Shown piece by piece: positions 44,807 to 54,250 of a stretch of DNA of 64,000 nt; within the stretch, counting starts at the first letter, position 1, and every line of letters starts with the position of its first letter. Both the position numbers and the translations under genes were made by a program. The stretch covers positions 786,501 through 850,500 of the forward strand of contig NZ_CP049616.1 of the NCBI RefSeq assembly GCF_011068285.1, given 5' to 3'. This stretch comes from Flagellimonas oceani. Its GTDB lineage: Bacteria; Bacteroidota; Bacteroidia; Flavobacteriales; Flavobacteriaceae. The notes under the pieces were generated by a model, which saw only the letters and a list, made by a program, of their open reading frames with translations, did not search any database and was not told where the DNA came from.

Positions 44807-46309
44807 ATGAAAATGAATAAAAAAATACCTGAGAGTTGGATTTACGTAAAACTTGATGAAGTTATAATATACGGTAAAGGTAAAAAACCAAAGGTTCTCA
44901 GAAACAAAAATTTCAAAGATTCAATTCCCTATCTAGATATAAAAGCTATTGAGACTGGTAATATAGATAGATGGGCGGATAAATTCTCATCAAGAATAAC
45001 ATCAAGTGAAGAGTTGGTTTTAGTATGGGATGGATCTAGAAGTGGTTGGGTAGGTCTTAGTAAAGATGGTGCATTAGGTTCAACTTTGGTGGCCATAAAA
45101 CCAGTTGTCATCAATAAAACCTACTTATTCTATTTTCTTAAGAGTAAGTTTAAATATCTAAATCAAAACACAAAAGGAGTTGGCATACCGCATGTCGATT
45201 CTATAGTTTTCTCGAATTTAAAGTTCCCGCTTGCTCCTCTAATTATTCAGAAAAAAATCGCAAAGAGGATAGATTTGCTTTTTACCAAACTAGATAAAAG
45301 CAAATCATCTCTTTTAAAAATTACTAATCTAATAGAGGATTTCAAAAATATTGTATTAAACGGCACCTTATCGGGTTCATTAATTTCAGAGGAAGTCGCA
45401 TATAGCGAATATCATGTTGAGGATTTAATTCATGGTTTGAAATATGGTACTTCTAAAAAATCAGATTATGATAATAAAGGTACTCCAGTTTTAAGAATAC
45501 CTAACCTGGTAAACTTCGCATTAGATCAATCAGATTTAAAATTTTCCAGTTTGACAGATACTGAGATTAAAAATTATTACTTAAAAGAAGGTGATTTATT
45601 ATTAATCAGATCTAACGGGAGTTTGAATCTTTTGGGAAGGACCTCTATTGTTTCAAAGGAATTTGAAGGTATGTGTTATGCTGGTTATCTAATCCGAATC
45701 AGACCAAAAGCTGATATTATAGATTCAAAATTTTTGAATTATGCCTTCCATTCTAAGTTTGTTAGAGACCAAATAGTTGGAACATCAAGATCCACAAGTG
45801 GCGTAAATAATATTAATAGCAAAGAGATTAACAGAATAAAGATTTTAATCCCTCCAATGGGAATTCAGAAAAAATTGGTGACAAAAATTGAAACTTTATT
45901 GAAGTCTATAGATAGAGCTTATTCGGAAAGCCTAAAAATTAAGGACAAAGTAGAGCTCTTATATCAGTCAATATTAGATAAGGCATTTTCTGGAGATTTG
46001 ATAAAAACAAAAGATGTTGAAGGCTTTTCCAAAGATTTGTTAAAACAAATAAAAAGAGAGAAAGAACTTGTTTTAAGTAAAGAAAAAGAGAGAAAAAGAC
46101 TTATAAATCGTACAAAAAAAGAAAAAAGAAAACTTATGGATATACTAGAAATTTTGCAAGCACATAATTCACGTATGAAAACTAAAGAATTATGGGAAAA
46201 ATCAAAATATAAGGATGATATTGATGCCTTTTACGCAGCACTTAAGCAAGAAGTCAATCAAAACAAAATAAAAGAAAGTAAAGACAAAGAATATTTGGAA
46301 ATTGTTTAA
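44807..46309 (+). CDS. hsdS: Type I specificity subunit of the hybrid operon
   Basis: A 500-residue HsdS, start ATG 44807 (MKMNKKIPESWIYVKLDEVI), overlapping the end of the hsdM remnant by 14 bp. Two target-recognition domains are each followed by a helical spacer (PLIIQKKIAKRIDLLFTKLD and PPMGIQKKLVTKIETLLKSI). The C-terminal ~80 residues form an unusually long Lys/Glu-rich helix and a small winged-helix-like tail (LMDILEILQAHNSRMKTKEL), beyond a standard HsdS. This tail may dock the downstream ATPase. With hsdM broken, modification is probably lost. Confidence 0.92.
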   Translation: MKMNKKIPESWIYVKLDEVIIYGKGKKPKVLRNKNFKDSIPYLDIKAIETGNIDRWADKFSSRITSSEELVLVWDGSRSGWVGLSKDGALGSTLVAIKPVVINKTYLFYFLKSKFKYLNQNTKGVGIPHVDSIVFSNLKFPLAPLIIQKKIAKRIDLLFTKLDKSKSSLLKITNLIEDFKNIVLNGTLSGSLISEEVAYSEYHVEDLIHGLKYGTSKKSDYDNKGTPVLRIPNLVNFALDQSDLKFSSLTDTEIKNYYLKEGDLLLIRSNGSLNLLGRTSIVSKEFEGMCYAGYLIRIRPKADIIDSKFLNYAFHSKFVRDQIVGTSRSTSGVNNINSKEINRIKILIPPMGIQKKLVTKIETLLKSIDRAYSESLKIKDKVELLYQSILDKAFSGDLIKTKDVEGFSKDLLKQIKREKELVLSKEKERKRLINRTKKEKRKLMDILEILQAHNSRMKTKELWEKSKYKDDIDAFYAALKQEVNQNKIKESKDKEYLEIV

Positions 46310-47910
46310 TGCGTATAGATAGGGTAAAAATAATAGATTATAAGAATCTAAAGGATTTCACAATTAATCTTGATAAATCCAAGATGGAAACGATACTTCT
46401 TGGTCAAAATGCTACAGGAAAGTCAAATTTCATTGAAGCTCTTGTCTTGATTTTTAAGCATTTGGATTTAGAATCGAAACCACCTTTTGAATACAAGATA
46501 GAGTATGAACTTAGAAATTTCCAGATTAAAGTTGAATGTATTAATAGTAGATATAAATTCCAAGCTAACACAATTTTAAAAGCCAATATACACGGAGAAA
46601 AAAAGAAATTGGTTAGCTTAAATTCAATAACTAACAAAGAGTTTTTTGTAAATAAGAACATTTATCTTCCTAAATATGTTTTTACCTATTATTCTGGTGT
46701 CAGTAATAAATTAAAGGATCATTTTGATGATCATCAAAAAAGGTTTTACGAAAAATCTATTAAGAAAGGTGTTACAAAAGATGATGTAGAGGATTTAAGA
46801 CGATTATTTTATGTCCAACTTGTCCATTCCTACTTTGTATTACTTGCTTATTTTTCTTTCGACGACGAAGAAAAATCATCTTCGAAATTCCTTAGTGAGA
46901 TACTTAATATTAAAGATTTAGAGTCCATTCTGTTTGTTTTAAATAAGCCTCACTGGGGGAAAAAGGGAACTTTTTGGGGAGCAAAAGGACTCGTAAATGA
47001 ATTTCTTCAGAAGGTATGGGAATACAGTTTAGCTCCAATTTACAACGAAGAGAATATTCCGTTAGACTTTAGAAGAAGCGCTAAAAGAGAATTGTTGTAT
47101 CTTTTTATAAAAGGAAAAGATGAGCTTAGGGAGATAGCATCGTTTTATAATTCAAATACCGATTTTTTTAAAGCACTTGAAAGCACTTATATTTCGGATT
47201 TAATATTTGAAGTAAGAGTTAAAGTAAAGAAACAAGGTGTTAAAGGTGATATAACTTTTAAGGAATTAAGTGAAGGAGAACAACAATTATTAACTGTTCT
47301 TGGGCTTTTAAAATTTACAAGAGATGAAGAATCACTAATTCTATTGGATGAACCCGATACTCACTTAAATCCCATCTGGAAATGGAAATATAGAGAATTT
47401 TTAAAAGATGTTGTAAATAAGCCAGAAACAACACAAATAATAATGAATACACATGATCCGCTGGTAATTGGAAGTCTGGTAAAAGAAGAGGTTCGTGTAT
47501 TTAAACGGGATATGGAACTTAAGAAGGTTGTAGCGGCGGAGCCAGAAGTTGACCCAAAAGGGTTGGGTGTTGCTGGTATTTTAACAAGCGAATTATTTGG
47601 ACTTTCCTCAACATTGGACAAAGAAACTTTAGGGCTACTTAAGCGACGTAATGAACTTATTTCCAAACAAGATACAGAAGAACTATCCGATAACGAAAGA
47701 GCTGAATTAAGGGCTTTATTTGAGCATTTAAGCTCTTTGGGAATAAATACTACTGATAGGGATCCACTATACCAAAAATTTATTGTGGCGGTTGGTAAAA
47801 GAGAGGAGTTTTTCATCGAAAATCCTACAGAGGAAAATATAAAACGCCAGAATGAAATAGCCATGGATATTCTCAATGAAATAATCTCAGAGGAAGGGGG
47901 TAGCGAATGA
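46309..47910 (+). CDS. AAA/ABC-type ATPase, PtuA/RecF-like
   Basis: A 533-residue SMC/RecF-like ATPase. Walker A is GQNATGKSN at about 32-40, the ABC signature LSEGEQQLL at about 320, Walker B SLILLDEPDTHLNP at about 342-355, and the H-loop MNTHDPLV. There is no C-terminal TOPRIM. ATG overlaps the hsdS stop (TAATG) and its TGA overlaps the HNH gene start (ATGA). An ATPase of this kind followed by an HNH nuclease is the layout of Septu (PtuA-PtuB) defence. Here it occupies the place of hsdR in an hsdM-hsdS operon. Confidence 0.85.
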   Translation: MRIDRVKIIDYKNLKDFTINLDKSKMETILLGQNATGKSNFIEALVLIFKHLDLESKPPFEYKIEYELRNFQIKVECINSRYKFQANTILKANIHGEKKKLVSLNSITNKEFFVNKNIYLPKYVFTYYSGVSNKLKDHFDDHQKRFYEKSIKKGVTKDDVEDLRRLFYVQLVHSYFVLLAYFSFDDEEKSSSKFLSEILNIKDLESILFVLNKPHWGKKGTFWGAKGLVNEFLQKVWEYSLAPIYNEENIPLDFRRSAKRELLYLFIKGKDELREIASFYNSNTDFFKALESTYISDLIFEVRVKVKKQGVKGDITFKELSEGEQQLLTVLGLLKFTRDEESLILLDEPDTHLNPIWKWKYREFLKDVVNKPETTQIIMNTHDPLVIGSLVKEEVRVFKRDMELKKVVAAEPEVDPKGLGVAGILTSELFGLSSTLDKETLGLLKRRNELISKQDTEELSDNERAELRALFEHLSSLGINTTDRDPLYQKFIVAVGKREEFFIENPTEENIKRQNEIAMDILNEIISEEGGSE

Positions 47911-48707
47911 TTCATATCGATTTATTAAATAACCCGCCACCTCAAGATTGGATTGATCGGGCGGATGCAGTAACTCAGCAATTGCTAGAAGCCGAGGATA
48001 TAGAAACGAGGAATCAAATTATTGATGACAACCAAGCATTATGGGCTGAATTGCGAGAGCATCTTAGTAATATAAGTTACAGAAAATGCTGGTACTCCGA
48101 ATCTATTAATGACGGAGCCTATTGTCATGTGGACCATTTTCGTCCAAAGAAAAAGGCGATTAATGAAGCTGGAGGAGATGAAGGCGGATATTGGTGGTTA
48201 GCTTTTGATTGGAGAAATTATAGGTTTTCAGCCCCTGCTAACAATGTGCCTAAAAGGGACTACTTTCATGTTAACGCTAACAGAGCTCAGAGTATTATCG
48301 ACCCTATTGAAGCGGAAGATATACTTTTTCTTGACCCAACAGAGATTGATGATCCCCCAAAGTTATCCTACGATATTGAAGGAAAGGTTAACCCTAAATC
48401 TGCAGATGAAAATTCAAGAGATTATCTTCAAGCAGAATATACCATAAGGAGACTTAAATTAAACGAAAAATTTATCGAAGCAAGAAAAGATAGATTTCGA
48501 AGAGCTTCTTATTTAATTCAAGATATTTCAAGATTGCTAATACTTCAAAATCAGCAATTTGATTTGTTTAGGAGACAAACGATTAAAAATAACATGCAAG
48601 AATTAAAACAACTTGCAAATCCAAGTTCTGAATATTCTGCTGCAGTTAAATATTGTTTAAAAAGTAGTGGATTTGAGTGGGCTCTTGAGATAGCAATAGC
48701 TGCTTAA
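47907..48707 (+). CDS. HNH endonuclease, PtuB/TIGR02646-like
   Basis: A 266-residue nuclease. The signature KCWYSESINDGAYCHVDHFR followed by PKK, then GYWWLAFDWRNYRFSAPANN, matches the TIGR02646/PtuB group (C-x-Y-C ... D-H-F-R-P-K ... Y-W-W-L-A-x-x-W-x-N). The second Cys of the usual C-x-x-C pair is Ser. It is the last gene of the hsdM-hsdS-ATPase operon and is translationally coupled to the ATPase. It would be the DNA- or RNA-cutting effector. Pairing with a type I specificity subunit is the unusual point. Confidence 0.85.
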   Translation: MIHIDLLNNPPPQDWIDRADAVTQQLLEAEDIETRNQIIDDNQALWAELREHLSNISYRKCWYSESINDGAYCHVDHFRPKKKAINEAGGDEGGYWWLAFDWRNYRFSAPANNVPKRDYFHVNANRAQSIIDPIEAEDILFLDPTEIDDPPKLSYDIEGKVNPKSADENSRDYLQAEYTIRRLKLNEKFIEARKDRFRRASYLIQDISRLLILQNQQFDLFRRQTIKNNMQELKQLANPSSEYSAAVKYCLKSSGFEWALEIAIAA

Positions 48708-49128
48708 AGAGTCAAAGCCTAACAGTATTTTTTGAAGTTTGTATTGACTTAACAAAAAGTCCCTTCATAATCCAGTATTTAATTAATTGAATTCCCATCA
48801 AGAACAGTTAATTGTGTAAGTGTCCCTAAAAATATAGCCTTACACCTTACCCATTCTAGGGAAGGCTACAAAGCCTTCAAAAACAGGGAAGCCTTCACAT
48901 TAAAATCCCAAAACTGGCGTTTTTGAGCATCGGGCGATTCGAAAGTTTTGGAGTTATCAACATAGGCGTTTCAAATTCCCATACCATTTGATGCTAATTT
49001 GCATCAATAAAACACATTCATAATCAAATAATATTTTATTTTCAAACATCTGAATGTCAATAATTTATATTGATTTAAACTCTACTTTTCATACAGCAAA
49101 ATTGCTCTAAAACCAAAAGCAAAACTGT
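48708..49128. other. Intergenic region before tra genes, with IS3-end-like hairpin
   Basis: About 420 AT-rich bases without a gene. At 48857-48872 TAGGGAAGGCTACAAA is the reverse complement of the left end plus flank of the IS3 element. The same bases form a hairpin GAAGGCT-ACAA-AGCCTTC (48861-48878). It could be a relic IS end or a coincidental terminator-like stem. Promoters for the tra operon should lie near 49000-49110. Confidence 0.4.
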
Positions 49129-49416
49129 ATGAAAAAAACGACACAACTTACCGCTTTTTTAACCCTGATTTCCACCCCATCATTTGCCCAGATCGGGGGC
49201 ATTGAGGATTCCGTCAACGATGTTTCCGATACCATCAGGGCCATCTTCCCCATCATCCTAGGGGTCATCTTTTTGATCGGCTTCCTCTTTAATGCCGGAC
49301 ATTTTTTTGGTGAGAACGCCGATTTAAAAAAGGGCATTACAAGAGTGCTCGTCTTTGTACTGATTGCAGGAGCCGTAGTAGGCATTTTTACTTACCTCAT
49401 TGGCATCGTAGTTTAA
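49129..49416 (+). CDS. traE: Conjugal transfer protein TraE (DUF4134)
   Basis: A 95-residue membrane protein: cleavable signal (LTAFLTLISTPSFAQ), then two spans (AIFPIILGVIFLIGFLF and VLVFVLIAGAVVGIFTYLIG). This is the DUF4134/TraE protein of Bacteroides conjugative transposons, comparable to a VirB2-type pilin-like subunit. First gene of the tra operon; traF follows after 1 nt. Confidence 0.9.
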   Translation: MKKTTQLTAFLTLISTPSFAQIGGIEDSVNDVSDTIRAIFPIILGVIFLIGFLFNAGHFFGENADLKKGITRVLVFVLIAGAVVGIFTYLIGIVV

Positions 49417-49417
49417 T

Positions 49418-49696
49418 ATGAAAAAGTACGAGGTCTACAGGAACATCCGTAAACGGGCCATCATCATGGGACTGCCCATCTCGCTCTTTGCCCTGATGAT
49501 GGTCTCGATCATCGGTTCGCTGCTCATCATCATTTTTTCCTTTAGCCTAGCGATTATCCTGTCCGTGTCGGTATTCAACATAACCCTATACGGGGCACTC
49601 ACCTATATGACCCGACGGCCTCACTTGGTACAGGTACAAAAAACATTCCCAAAGACCATCAGCAATAAAAGACTCAGCTCCATTTATTATGAATAA
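49418..49696 (+). CDS. traF: Conjugal transfer protein TraF (DUF4133, VirB3-like)
   Basis: A 92-residue inner-membrane protein with a basic N-terminus (KKYEVYRNIRKRAI) and two hydrophobic spans, ending in a cytoplasmic tail. It matches the DUF4133/TraF family, which occupies the VirB3 position. Its end overlaps traG by 8 bp. Confidence 0.88.
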   Translation: MKKYEVYRNIRKRAIIMGLPISLFALMMVSIIGSLLIIIFSFSLAIILSVSVFNITLYGALTYMTRRPHLVQVQKTFPKTISNKRLSSIYYE

Positions 49697-52097
49697 GATC
49701 AATCTTAGAACATATCATCCCATATTGGACATTCAGAACCATACGGTCTTTGCCAGCAACGGCAATGTGGTCTTATGCTACAAGGCGGAACTACCGGAAA
49801 TCTATTCCCTTTCCGAAGTCGATTTCGCAGAGCTGCACGGAATCTGGTTTCAGGCTTTCAAGTCCCTTCCTACGGGTACTGTCATCCATAAACAGGATGT
49901 CTATCAAAAATTGGGATATAATGCCGAGCAGTTCCCTAGCAAAACCTTTTTGGGAAAGGCGACCCATGATTACTTTAAGGGACGGGAACATTTGAACCAT
50001 CAGAGCTATCTCTTTTTTGTATTGCCTTTGGACAAAACGCTGAAGGCTGCTAAATATATCAACCCCTTTAGAAAGACCGAAAAAGGGCTACATCGCAAAC
50101 TAGATGTTCAAGTGGCGGGGTTCATCACCGCGGTGAACGATGCCGTTTCCTTTATCAACAACAGTCGCAGGGTGTCCCTGAGACCATTAAAGGAGAATGA
50201 AATTCTGGAGCATGCCCATGCCTACTTTAACGGCTTTAACCAAGGTTTCGATACCGATATCCAATTGGACAGAAAACAAATCGAGATCGGTGACCATTTT
50301 TTCGATGCCATTGCGGTCAACAACGAGGGCTGTTTCGGTGGTGGGGTACAGAGCAGCAAGACCAATGAAAGGTTCACCTCTGACGATTTCACCTTTCACC
50401 AGGGCTTTATTGATGGATTGGGGCTCGATCTGGACGAGAACCATATCGTCAACCAAATCCTCTATCTGGACGACAAACATAAATGGCGAAAACTGTTGGA
50501 CAAGAAAATAGAGGAGCTCAGTAAGAGTACCAATTTTGGCACCCAGAACAAAGTGGTGCTCAAAAAAATCCAGCATATCGTTGACCGTATCAACGAGGAT
50601 GACACCTCACGCATAATCAGAGGTCATCTGAACATTATTTTTTGGCATTCGGAAGTCGGCCAATTAAAACGGATAGCCTCACGGATCAATGCGGAGTTCA
50701 AGGAACTGGACATCGTTCCCTATTATCCCAGGGGCGAGGAGCGCAAGCATTACTTTCTGAACTCTTATCCCTGTCACGCCACCAATTTTTCCAATGAGGA
50801 CCTGTACGTGACCGATCTCAAGCATGCCCTTTGTCTCTATATCAACAACTCCAATTATAGGTCGGATACCTCCGGCATCATCTTTAATGACAGGCAGTAC
50901 AACATCCCTGTGTTGAAGGATGTCTGGGACAAACAAAAAAAACGTATCAAGGCACGGAACTTTGCCATTTTTGCCCCCACGGGCGAGGGGAAATCATTTT
51001 TGGCCAATAATATCCTGCGCCAATACTTCGAGATGGATGTCCGGTTGGTCATCATCGACCTGGGTGGTTCCTATGCCAAGTTCGCCAAGCTGTATCCCGA
51101 CCAACATATCATCCTTCGGTACGAACAGGGGAAGAACCTTGGCATCAATCCCTTTTACATCTCCAAAGAGGCCGACCTGACCCCGGAACGTTTGGAGGAT
51201 TTGGCTGTTTTCCTTTTGGAACTCCTTGCAGAGAGCAATGTGTCCAAGGCCCGGGAAGTGGCCATGAAAAAGGTGCTGCTGTACTACTATGAAAATATAC
51301 GCAAGGGACATTCCCTGGCCTCCCTCTATCGATTCGTGGATGACAACAAGGATACCCTTATCAGGGAACTGCGGATCAAGGAAACGCATTTTGGCGTCTA
51401 CGACTTTTTGCACATCCTCTCGGAATATGTGGAGGGTGGACTCTACAGTTTCCTGTTCAACGTGGGCGAGGACCAGAGCTATAAGATCGAGGACAAACGG
51501 CTCATCGTGTTTGAACTGGACGAGGTAAGGGACAACAAGGAAATCCTTTCCGTGATGCTAAAGCTCATCAAATCGGCCATCCAACGTACCATCTGGAGGA
51601 ACCGTTCGGAAAGGGGCATCATCCTCTTTGATGAGTTCGCCAAGCAATTGAAGTTCGATAATGTGCTGGAAAGTGTGGAGTTCTATTACCAGGCCATTAG
51701 AAAGCAGAACGGGGCCATTGGCATCATTTTGCAATCCATCAACCAATTACCCCAGAATTCCACCTCGGCCAGCATCCTTGAAAATACGCAGGTCATCTAC
51801 AGTCTGCGGAGCGAAAAAGGCTATGACGAACTGCAAAGGCGGTTGAACTTGTCCAGCCATGACCTGGACCAGCTCAAATCCATCCGCAACAACCTGACAG
51901 GGGAACGCAAGTACACCGAGATCTTTATCAAGATCGGCAAAGAAAGCAACATCTTCCGTTTGGAAGTGCCCCCAGAGGTCTATGCTGCCTACCTCACCGA
52001 CGGCCACGAATCCGACCGCATAATGCGGATTTATGAAAGGACGAATGATATGGAGCGGGCCATAAAGGAATTTTTAAACACCCAAAAAAATCAGTAA
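49689..52097 (+). CDS. traG: Conjugation ATPase TraG (VirB4-like)
   Basis: An 802-residue secretion ATPase that powers assembly of the mating channel. The N-terminal half is a VirB4-type domain (LRTYHPILDIQNHTVFASNG, GCFGGGVQSSKTNERFTSDD); Walker A FAPTGEGKS is at about 427-435, Walker B RGIILFDEFAKQL at about 643-655, then the Q-motif-like GIILQSINQL. It is the largest gene of the operon and full length for the family. Confidence 0.94.
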   Translation: MNKINLRTYHPILDIQNHTVFASNGNVVLCYKAELPEIYSLSEVDFAELHGIWFQAFKSLPTGTVIHKQDVYQKLGYNAEQFPSKTFLGKATHDYFKGREHLNHQSYLFFVLPLDKTLKAAKYINPFRKTEKGLHRKLDVQVAGFITAVNDAVSFINNSRRVSLRPLKENEILEHAHAYFNGFNQGFDTDIQLDRKQIEIGDHFFDAIAVNNEGCFGGGVQSSKTNERFTSDDFTFHQGFIDGLGLDLDENHIVNQILYLDDKHKWRKLLDKKIEELSKSTNFGTQNKVVLKKIQHIVDRINEDDTSRIIRGHLNIIFWHSEVGQLKRIASRINAEFKELDIVPYYPRGEERKHYFLNSYPCHATNFSNEDLYVTDLKHALCLYINNSNYRSDTSGIIFNDRQYNIPVLKDVWDKQKKRIKARNFAIFAPTGEGKSFLANNILRQYFEMDVRLVIIDLGGSYAKFAKLYPDQHIILRYEQGKNLGINPFYISKEADLTPERLEDLAVFLLELLAESNVSKAREVAMKKVLLYYYENIRKGHSLASLYRFVDDNKDTLIRELRIKETHFGVYDFLHILSEYVEGGLYSFLFNVGEDQSYKIEDKRLIVFELDEVRDNKEILSVMLKLIKSAIQRTIWRNRSERGIILFDEFAKQLKFDNVLESVEFYYQAIRKQNGAIGIILQSINQLPQNSTSASILENTQVIYSLRSEKGYDELQRRLNLSSHDLDQLKSIRNNLTGERKYTEIFIKIGKESNIFRLEVPPEVYAAYLTDGHESDRIMRIYERTNDMERAIKEFLNTQKNQ

Positions 52098-52115
52098 CCC
52101 ATAAATCCATATACA

Positions 52116-52715
52116 ATGAAAACGAACATCAAAAAGAGAATCAAGAGAACGACCCTAGGGCTTGCATTGGTCTTTGCCCTATCAATGCCCGGCCGTGCCA
52201 CGGCCCAGGGGATGCCCGTGTACGACAACGTGAACTTTATCAGCTTTATCAAATCGCTGTTGGAATCCGGCAAGCAGACCTCCAACCTGATGAAGACCGT
52301 CAAATTTATGAAACAGCAAAAGGAGAACATCGATAAGGTGAACAATGTCATCAAACAGTTAAAAGCGGTAAAGGAACTGGCCAGGAACAACCAACTGCTC
52401 TACGAAACGGTACAGAACGATCTTCGGGAGATATTGAACTCTCCCTATATCAAGCCCGAAGAAGTGACCCGCATCTCCGATTCCTTCAATGCCATCATCG
52501 AGAACTCCACAGCAGGTCTGGAATATATCGACCAGGTCCTATCCAACAACAACCTAAAGATGACCGATGGGGAACGTGCCGCCATCCTGAAGAGCAAGGA
52601 ACTGGAATCAAGGGAAATGGTGGCCGAGATCGAGGCCAAGACCCGAAGGTACCGGGAGATTATCGCTTTTAGAAGGATGCAGGATGTCATCAATGAACGG
52701 GAAGCAAAATTCTAA
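52116..52715 (+). CDS. traI: Conjugal transfer protein TraI (DUF4141, VirB5-like)
   Basis: A 199-residue periplasmic protein with a signal peptide (TLGLALVFALSMPGRATAQ) and then long helices (NLMKTVKFMKQQKENIDKVN; ELESREMVAEIEAKTRRYRE). It fits the DUF4141/TraI family found between traG and traJ in Bacteroides CTns. VirB5-like placement is inferred from gene order. Confidence 0.82.
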   Translation: MKTNIKKRIKRTTLGLALVFALSMPGRATAQGMPVYDNVNFISFIKSLLESGKQTSNLMKTVKFMKQQKENIDKVNNVIKQLKAVKELARNNQLLYETVQNDLREILNSPYIKPEEVTRISDSFNAIIENSTAGLEYIDQVLSNNNLKMTDGERAAILKSKELESREMVAEIEAKTRRYREIIAFRRMQDVINEREAKF

Positions 52716-52718
52716 TAG

Positions 52719-53561
52719 ATGTTGGGGATTGCATTGGGCATAGGATTGGAGTATGTGGACACGGTCTTCCGGACGATAAAGGACAGTGATTTCTCCCGAT
52801 ATACCCTTACGGGGATGAAAGCCCTGGCCGTACTCTTTTTTTTGATCAATATCCTGAAGAAGTACAACGAGGGCGTGGCCACCAACGAAGGTTATACCTG
52901 GGGGCTGAAACCCGCAGATCTGGCCCGTAACTTTGCCGTGGTCATTGTGGTCATTTTCTCCACTCAGGTACTCGAAGTCTTCGACGGCATATTGGTGGCC
53001 ATTGAATCGAGTTATCGAGACACGGCCCCGGCACTCCTCCCGTTACAGCTACAGGACGTGGACCTGGAACGGGAAGTGGGTGCCCTGGAGGCCGCCAAAA
53101 AGGCCATGGCACTGTTATACGAGGCTTTGGTGACCCCACTCTATGGATTAAAGATACTGGCCTTTATCATCGGGATGTTCCTGTGGCTGTTGGACATTTT
53201 TATCTATCCCCTGTTCCTTGCCGAACGTTTTTTCCTTTTGGGGATCATGCAGGCCTTCTTTCCTTTGGTCATCAGCTTGGCGGTATTCGAACGATTTCGG
53301 TCATTGGCCTATACCTTCTTTAAGCTATATGCCGGGGTTTATATGATCGTACCGGCCTTTTTTCTGGTCAATGTGTTCATCAACAATCTGTACACGGAGA
53401 TCAATACCAACTTTTGGGGCAACCTGTTCGGAACGGATTGGGGCAGCGCATTTTTTGCGCCCGTGCTGCAATTGGGATCCATCGGGTTTATCGTCCTGTT
53501 GAAATTCAAGCTATATCGGAAATCCATCTCGTTCACGTTACGCCTCTTTAACGGTGGATAG
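52719..53561 (+). CDS. traJ: Conjugal transfer protein TraJ (VirB6-like)
   Basis: A 280-residue polytopic inner-membrane protein with about six hydrophobic spans (LAVLFFLINILKKY, FAVVIVVIFSTQVLEVF, ILAFIIGMFLWLLDIFIY and others). It fits the TraJ family, equivalent to VirB6. It starts 3 bp after traI. Confidence 0.88.
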   Translation: MLGIALGIGLEYVDTVFRTIKDSDFSRYTLTGMKALAVLFFLINILKKYNEGVATNEGYTWGLKPADLARNFAVVIVVIFSTQVLEVFDGILVAIESSYRDTAPALLPLQLQDVDLEREVGALEAAKKAMALLYEALVTPLYGLKILAFIIGMFLWLLDIFIYPLFLAERFFLLGIMQAFFPLVISLAVFERFRSLAYTFFKLYAGVYMIVPAFFLVNVFINNLYTEINTNFWGNLFGTDWGSAFFAPVLQLGSIGFIVLLKFKLYRKSISFTLRLFNGG

Positions 53562-53585
53562 ACCATCATAAAAAACAATCAACTA

Positions 53586-54206
53586 ATGAAGACACCCTTT
53601 AAGAACATTTACCAGGTATTGAAACAGAACCGTTTTGTCGTACTGTCCGTGGTGACCGGGGCCACTTTGACGAGCATCACCGCCATAGTTATGATGGTAA
53701 AACTATACCGACAGGCGGTTGACTCTGCCTTTGCCATCAGTACCGAAGGCCAAGTGATTCCCTTGAAATTGGTATCGCAGCGCGAAAACCTTATGGTGGA
53801 GGCCCAGGCCCATCTGGAACTTTTCCATACCCATTTCTATCATATTGATGCTAGTAATTATGAACGAAACCTCGAAAAGGCCCTGTGGCTGGGCAACTCC
53901 TCAGTGGATGCCCTCTATCGGCAGAAAAAGGCCGATGGGGTTTACAATCGGTTGTTGCAATATTCCTTGGTGCAACGTGTATTGTCTATCGATACCAAGA
54001 TTGATATAAAAAAAGAACCCTATGCGTTTGAGACCAGGACGGTCTTTGAGATCAATCGGGGGCAGGTGACCGATACCTATGAATTGGTGACCACGGGGAA
54101 ACTGGTCCATGTAGACCGGAACTTTCCCCATAATACCCATGGGTTGTTGATAACGGATTTTTTTGAGAACACCTTACGAAAAATGGAACCAAATGAAGGC
54201 CCATAA
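53586..54206 (+). CDS. traK: Conjugal transfer protein TraK (VirB8-like)
   Basis: A 206-residue bitopic protein: a short cytoplasmic N-terminus, one span (FVVLSVVTGATLTSITAIVM) and a periplasmic NTF2-like domain. LVSQRENLMVEAQAHLELFH and FETRTVFEINRGQVTDTYEL are typical of Bacteroidota TraK. Channel scaffold protein. Confidence 0.9.
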   Translation: MKTPFKNIYQVLKQNRFVVLSVVTGATLTSITAIVMMVKLYRQAVDSAFAISTEGQVIPLKLVSQRENLMVEAQAHLELFHTHFYHIDASNYERNLEKALWLGNSSVDALYRQKKADGVYNRLLQYSLVQRVLSIDTKIDIKKEPYAFETRTVFEINRGQVTDTYELVTTGKLVHVDRNFPHNTHGLLITDFFENTLRKMEPNEGP

Positions 54207-54250
54207 CCTGCCCGACCACAGGCGGGTGGGCATTTTGAAAACATAGATCG

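Larger units (their letters stand above)
42373..44820 (+). pseudogene. hsdM: hsdM split by an IS3-family element, with deletion
   Basis: The 5' part (42373-43207) encodes about 278 residues of a type I methyltransferase with HsdM_N, motif I (VACGTAGFI) and motif IV NPPFGTRG. The 3' part (44430-44820) resumes in frame as ANVKAIVIFLETGIPTDEVW to the normal C-terminus. In intact homologues roughly 55 residues (Q-L-N-F-V-Q-H ... G-V-K) lie between the two parts; they are missing, and no target duplication flanks the IS. So insertion was accompanied by about 165 bp of deletion and cannot be repaired by precise excision. The operon downstream is intact. Confidence 0.88.
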
